Below, piece after piece: positions 60,583 through 64,000 of a stretch of 64,000 bases of DNA. The first letter of the stretch is position 1, and every line of letters begins with the position of its first letter. This DNA comes from Phytoactinopolyspora limicola (GTDB lineage: Bacteria > Actinomycetota > Actinomycetes > Jiangellales > Jiangellaceae). The position numbers and the translations under genes were made by a program. The stretch lies in contig NZ_JAAOEN010000003.1 of the NCBI RefSeq assembly GCF_011320225.1, forward strand, positions 372,001 to 436,000, written 5' to 3'. The notes below the pieces were generated by a model, which ran no database searches, had not been told where the DNA came from, and saw only the letters and a program-made list of their open reading frames with translations.

Positions 60583-61938
60583 GTGAACGATATTTCGCAG
60601 ATCGATATCCCAGCCATGCAGGTGATGATCAGATCACTCGACGACGGCGGCGCCGGATTACTCGCGGCAGCTTCGCGGCTGCGCTCACGTGCGTCGTACC
60701 ACGGATTGGCGGCGGACGAACTCCGGCAGATGGTGCACATCGGGCAGTGGGCCCAGGACGAGTTACCGGGGCTACGCGCGCGGCTTCGGCTGGCCGAAGC
60801 GATAGACACCAGCGCTGCTGATGGTCGCGCCGTCGTCAGCTTCTCCGAGTCTGCGCTCAACCACCAACTCACCGATCCGATCGCTCTCCGGGCATTCGGC
60901 GGCGGTCTCAATGTGTCCGCCACGTTCGTCGTCACCTTGGAGACAGGCGAGAACGTACTCATCGAAGAGCTCAGCGACGGCAGATTCCGGGTCACCCGCG
61001 GCCAAGAGTTCGCGGTGGGTGGTGGCATCGGCACAGGAGCACAAGCCGGCGTCGTCATCAATGGCAACGAGTACGGTCTCGGCGGGTCTGCGTCGGCCGA
61101 CGTCATGTTGTCGTTGCGGCAGGGCACGGCGTACCACTTCGACGATCTGGCTGAGGTACAGCGGTTCCTCGTTCTGGATGGGGCCACGTCAACCGCGCTC
61201 GATATGTTGCCGGTTCCCAGGCCGTTTCACCCATGGATCAAGCAGCAGACGCCCTGGATGCCGGAGACGGATGAATGGTTCGCTGAGGTCGGCGTCGAAG
61301 GCCGCGCCCAAGCTCGTGCAATGGGGACACTCGCGGTCGTCGGCGGTGAGGCAGCACGGGGCAACTACCTTGGTGGAACATATCGGCGCGACGGCACCGC
61401 CACGGTGTACCTCCGTGGCACCGCCGAGTGGGCATGGAGCGCACACGTGATCCCATTCGGCGTCGAGGCGGGATTCGCCCTGGACGGGGAGATGCTCGTC
61501 GAACTGGACCTCGACGCCAACGGCAACCCGACCGCGCTCCGGTTCCGGGCCGCCGGGATCGGCGAAGGCTACGTGCGCGAGCGAGGCGACACCCTGTTGG
61601 GCACCGAAGACCCACAGTATGTGGAGCTCACCTGCGAGCTTCCCATCGACTGGCCGGCCGATGCCGAGCTCATCCGCGACACTCTCGGCGGCCTCGGAAC
61701 CCCGGTCAGTTCGATGGCGGGAACGGCGGCGGCTCGGCTGGCCACCGAGATCGCGGAACGAGGCTTCATCTACCGAGATACCTACGCCCTCAGTGAGTAT
61801 GACGTCGCCGGGTTCGCCGACGCCGAGATCAAAGGCATAGGTGTAGGGGCCGGCGCAGGTTTCGACGCCGTTCAACGGCATCATGTGGGGCGCGAGTACC
61901 GTCATGACGGCGTGTGGGTCCCCACCACACCACCGTGA
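60583..61938 (+). CDS. Large unrecognised protein, probable partner of the WXG-like protein
   Basis: The 451-residue protein begins with an all-helical segment (about 10-75: MQVMIRSLDDGGAGLLAAAS, GLAADELRQMVHIGQWAQDE) resembling the N-terminal helices of large ESX substrates. A long beta-rich and glycine-rich body follows (GGGLNVSATFVVTLETGENV, GGIGTGAQAGVVINGNEY, GGTYRRDGTATVYLRGTAEW). No catalytic motif or signal peptide is seen. GTG at 60583 has GAAGGA 8 bases upstream. Placement after the WXG-like gene suggests co-export, but this is inference. Confidence 0.65.
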   Translation: MNDISQIDIPAMQVMIRSLDDGGAGLLAAASRLRSRASYHGLAADELRQMVHIGQWAQDELPGLRARLRLAEAIDTSAADGRAVVSFSESALNHQLTDPIALRAFGGGLNVSATFVVTLETGENVLIEELSDGRFRVTRGQEFAVGGGIGTGAQAGVVINGNEYGLGGSASADVMLSLRQGTAYHFDDLAEVQRFLVLDGATSTALDMLPVPRPFHPWIKQQTPWMPETDEWFAEVGVEGRAQARAMGTLAVVGGEAARGNYLGGTYRRDGTATVYLRGTAEWAWSAHVIPFGVEAGFALDGEMLVELDLDANGNPTALRFRAAGIGEGYVRERGDTLLGTEDPQYVELTCELPIDWPADAELIRDTLGGLGTPVSSMAGTAAARLATEIAERGFIYRDTYALSEYDVAGFADAEIKGIGVGAGAGFDAVQRHHVGREYRHDGVWVPTTPP

Positions 61939-61966
61939 CAGCACATGTCGGACGAGGCGAGTCCGC

Positions 61967-63355
61967 TTACAGGCCGATGCCGTGGCGGAAGATCCCACTC
62001 GGGTCGACGTCCTGCTTCAGCCTGGCCAGCCGGTCTCGGGTCCCCGCGGCGAAGGCGTGCCGGGCGAGGGCATGGCGTTCCTGCCCCTCGGTGAAGTTGA
62101 GATAACCCGGCAACGTGGCAAGGTTCTCCGCCAGGCGCTCCCAGGTGTGGCCGAACCGCTGCTCGAGTTCCACGTCCGCTTCCGGCGACATGATCAATCC
62201 GACCAGTTCGAGAACGTACGCACCAGTGCGGGCGTCGAAGCTCACATGAGGATTCGGTGTGGAGATGGCACCACCCGCATGGCGTAGCTCGGCGAAGAGG
62301 ACGGGAGACGGCGGTTGGTCACCCACCACGGCGTCGATCATCGCTTCGCCCACGTTTGTGCCTGCCTCGTGTAGCCACCGCCCGCTGGTCGCCGCCGGCA
62401 GCGGATCGACGGGGTCTTGAGAGATCTCGGCACAGCGGGCGAACGGCAGCACCCCGAACGTGTCCAGGAGCGGAGACCGCCACCGCCGCCACTCGTCGAC
62501 CATGGCCTTGCCCTCCGCGAGGTCTCCCGAATGGCAGCCGCGGAATATGGCGAACGTCTGTCCACGCAGCGGTTCCGGCACGATATCCAGCGGCGGGAAC
62601 GCTGTGATGTTGAACGCGCTGGTCAACTCGGTGGGAGCGTCGGCGGTCCGGGTGCGGAACCGGTCGAAGACGTCCAAGGCCGCGTCGACGGGATAGAAGA
62701 GGTTACCCGCATACACCTCGTCGACCGGGGCGAGGGCAACCGTCATCTCCACGATCACCCCCAGCGTGCCGCCGCCGGCGCCGCATAGTCCCCAGAACAA
62801 CTCCGGCGACGATTCCGCGGTCGCGACGACCACCCGGCCGTCGGCGAGCACAACGCGCAAGGAGCGCACACTATCCACCGCCAACCCATAGTGGCGTGCC
62901 AACCAGCCAGTGCCGCCACCAACGGTGTAACCGACAGCGCCCACGTGTGGTGCCGAACCCAGCAAGGGGGCGAGCCCGTGTTCCTGGGCAGCGGCGAGCA
63001 CGGGCCGCCACGTGACGCCGCCACCCATCGTCGCGGTGCGCGCGGCCGGATCGATGCGGACGCCGTCGAACGCTGACATCACCATCAGAATGGACTGCTC
63101 GTCGGCGGGGACCACCACGCCGTGTCCCGTCGTTTGGACAGCGACACTCAACCCCAGCTGGCGAGCGTAAGCGAGGGTCACGACGACGTCGTCTTCGTCG
63201 GCCGGAACGACGACGGCCGCCGGCCGGTGGGTCCAGGCCAGGTTCCAGGCGGCCGCAGCCGTCTCGTATCGCGTATCCCCCGGAGTGATCACCGATCCGC
63301 GGACCGCGGTGGTCAGTGCGTCGATGCGTGATGGGCGGGAAAAGGAAATCGTCAT
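61967..63355 (-). CDS. FAD-binding oxidase of the berberine-bridge (BBE) type
   Basis: The 462-residue flavoenzyme has a FAD_binding_4 domain (about 30-170: RPAAVVVPADEDDVVVTLAYA, AVQTTGHGVVVPADE, GSAPHVGAVGYTVGGGTGWL) and a C-terminal BBE segment (TLPGYLNFTEGQERHALARH, ...RLARLKQDVDPSGIFRHGIGL). The His in TTGHG is at the place of the covalent FAD linkage; a second Cys linkage is not evident. It oxidises an unknown sugar or alkaloid-like substrate. ATG at 63355 has AGGGGG 6 bases upstream. It is divergent from a LuxR-type regulator, probably its regulator. Confidence 0.9.
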   Translation of the reverse strand: MTISFSRPSRIDALTTAVRGSVITPGDTRYETAAAAWNLAWTHRPAAVVVPADEDDVVVTLAYARQLGLSVAVQTTGHGVVVPADEQSILMVMSAFDGVRIDPAARTATMGGGVTWRPVLAAAQEHGLAPLLGSAPHVGAVGYTVGGGTGWLARHYGLAVDSVRSLRVVLADGRVVVATAESSPELFWGLCGAGGGTLGVIVEMTVALAPVDEVYAGNLFYPVDAALDVFDRFRTRTADAPTELTSAFNITAFPPLDIVPEPLRGQTFAIFRGCHSGDLAEGKAMVDEWRRWRSPLLDTFGVLPFARCAEISQDPVDPLPAATSGRWLHEAGTNVGEAMIDAVVGDQPPSPVLFAELRHAGGAISTPNPHVSFDARTGAYVLELVGLIMSPEADVELEQRFGHTWERLAENLATLPGYLNFTEGQERHALARHAFAAGTRDRLARLKQDVDPSGIFRHGIGL

Positions 63356-63501
63356 GTCGGACCCCCTGCTAATCGTTGTCGGCACCTCATGGCTGTGGTC
63401 AGTCTTCGCCGTGCGGGGTGCGGGGGCCATCCCGCCGGCAGTGGGTTCTTCGCCGAGGCGTCCCCCTCAAGCTAGGGATATCGCGAGCCGTTCCATGCGA
63501 G

Positions 63502-63507
63502 TAGCCT
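63502..63507 (+). promoter_or_regulatory. -10-like box of the LuxR-type gene
   Basis: TAGCCT ends 6 bases before ATG 63514, and no ribosome-binding site is present, so the transcript is probably leaderless. Confidence 0.45.
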
Positions 63508-63513
63508 CGGACA

Positions 63514-64000
63514 ATGGGGAATGCGGACTCGGTCCAGCTCCGCCACGGCGCACATCGCGTTCACGAAATATGCGCCGACGCCGTCGAACCGACAGAATTC
63601 GTCGACGCGTTACGGGAGGTCTTCGCCCGCTCTCTCGGCGTATGTGCGTCCTTCATCAGTGCCACCGACCCGGACACCACGATCGTCGCTACGGCCGCCG
63701 TCGTCGACAACCTCCCGCTGGCGATGTGTGCACCGTGGTTCCACAACGAGTTTCTCGCCGAGGACTTCAACAAGTTCGCCGACCTGCATCGCAACGCTAG
63801 CGCCGTGGCCACCCTGCACCGGGCGACACAGAACCACCCGGTTCTGAGCCCGCGCTACGTCGAGCTGTATCAACCCGTCGGGTTCGGCCCGGAACTGCGC
63901 ACCACGTTTTCCATGGATGGCGCCTGCTGGGGAATCGCGAATCTGCTGCGTGAAAGCGGAACTCAGGACTTCGACGACGTCGAGCTGGCCTGGGTCGAAC
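63514..64000 (+). CDS. LuxR-type transcriptional regulator with GAF-like N-terminal domain, truncated at window edge
   Basis: Only the first 162 codons are visible. They read EPTEFVDALREVFARSLGVC, FISATDPDTTIVATAAVVDN, FNKFADLHRNASAVATLHRA and GPELRTTFSMDGACWGIANLLRESG. This GAF-like N-terminal domain pattern (DxxT...VATLHxAT...FxDxxGxWG) is typical of a group of actinobacterial LuxR-type regulators; the helix-turn-helix would lie beyond the edge. It is divergent from the BBE-type oxidase gene. Confidence 0.7.
   Translation, partial: MGNADSVQLRHGAHRVHEICADAVEPTEFVDALREVFARSLGVCASFISATDPDTTIVATAAVVDNLPLAMCAPWFHNEFLAEDFNKFADLHRNASAVATLHRATQNHPVLSPRYVELYQPVGFGPELRTTFSMDGACWGIANLLRESGTQDFDDVELAWVE

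Noticed and set aside
1-64000. tRNA or rRNA genes
   Set aside because: No cloverleaf with TTCGA-type T-loop and CCA-type end, and no rRNA sequence, was noticed by eye; a covariance search was not possible.

Overview
The window reads as a single stretch of a high-GC Gram-positive (actinobacterial) chromosome. Third codon positions are mostly G/C, GTG and TTG starts are common, and several genes look leaderless, with a TANNNT box 6-8 bases before the start codon. Gene types are typical of soil or plant-associated actinomycetes: SigK/RskA, DUF222-HNH '13E12'-type repeats, a CarH-like regulator, a full Kdp system, MocR, Rhs and a WXG-like protein. Genus cannot be fixed from the sequence; something near Jiangella/Phytoactinopolyspora is a guess.

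Layout. 1-3776: a minus-strand oligopeptide-type ABC operon (binding lipoprotein, two permeases, start of an ATPase) whose genes all overlap by 4 bases, divergent from an XRE-cupin regulator. 4470-12420: an accessory island with a 1755-residue secreted Rhs/YD-repeat protein, an unrecognised C-terminal toxin-like tip, an adjoining small immunity-like gene, two more small genes, and a ~100-base hairpin repeat at each end of the island. 12421-25773: mixed cargo including a methyltransferase, a Phd/PIN toxin-antitoxin pair, a GNAT enzyme, a P450, GntR, MocR and MarR regulators with visible operators, an AhpD-like protein, LysE and DoxX membrane proteins, a (DP)n fibronectin protein and several decayed genes. 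26618-34612: a carbohydrate regulon (GH2 enzyme, sugar ABC transporter, LacI regulator, secreted BNR/ricin-lectin hydrolase) tied together by four copies of one operator.

34643-42055: a stand-alone family A DNA polymerase, a DUF222-HNH gene behind a G-rich tandem repeat, then a SigK module: molybdopterin oxidoreductase, fasciclin lipoprotein, sigK behind a 10-codon coupled leader peptide, and rskA. Two near-identical CCAATCC-N15-CCGAA boxes lie before the oxidoreductase and before sigK. 42058-50033: a five-gene minus-strand operon with every junction overlapping (P-type ATPase, CarH/LitR-like B12 light sensor, photolyase, MMPL exporter, SRPBCC-epimerase fusion), probably a light-stress operon. 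50515-58752: the complete potassium system kdpFABC-kdpE, with a small membrane protein ahead of kdpF, divergent from kdpD; helically phased TTAGCG repeats lie between them. 58724-64000: a second, inverted DUF222-HNH copy, a WXG-like protein with a larger partner, a BBE-type flavin oxidase, and the start of a LuxR-type regulator cut by the window edge.

No rRNA, tRNA, CRISPR array or transposase was seen. The observations most worth follow-up are the light-sensor operon, the paired SigK promoters with the sigK leader peptide, the phased kdp repeats, and the hairpin repeats that bracket the Rhs island.
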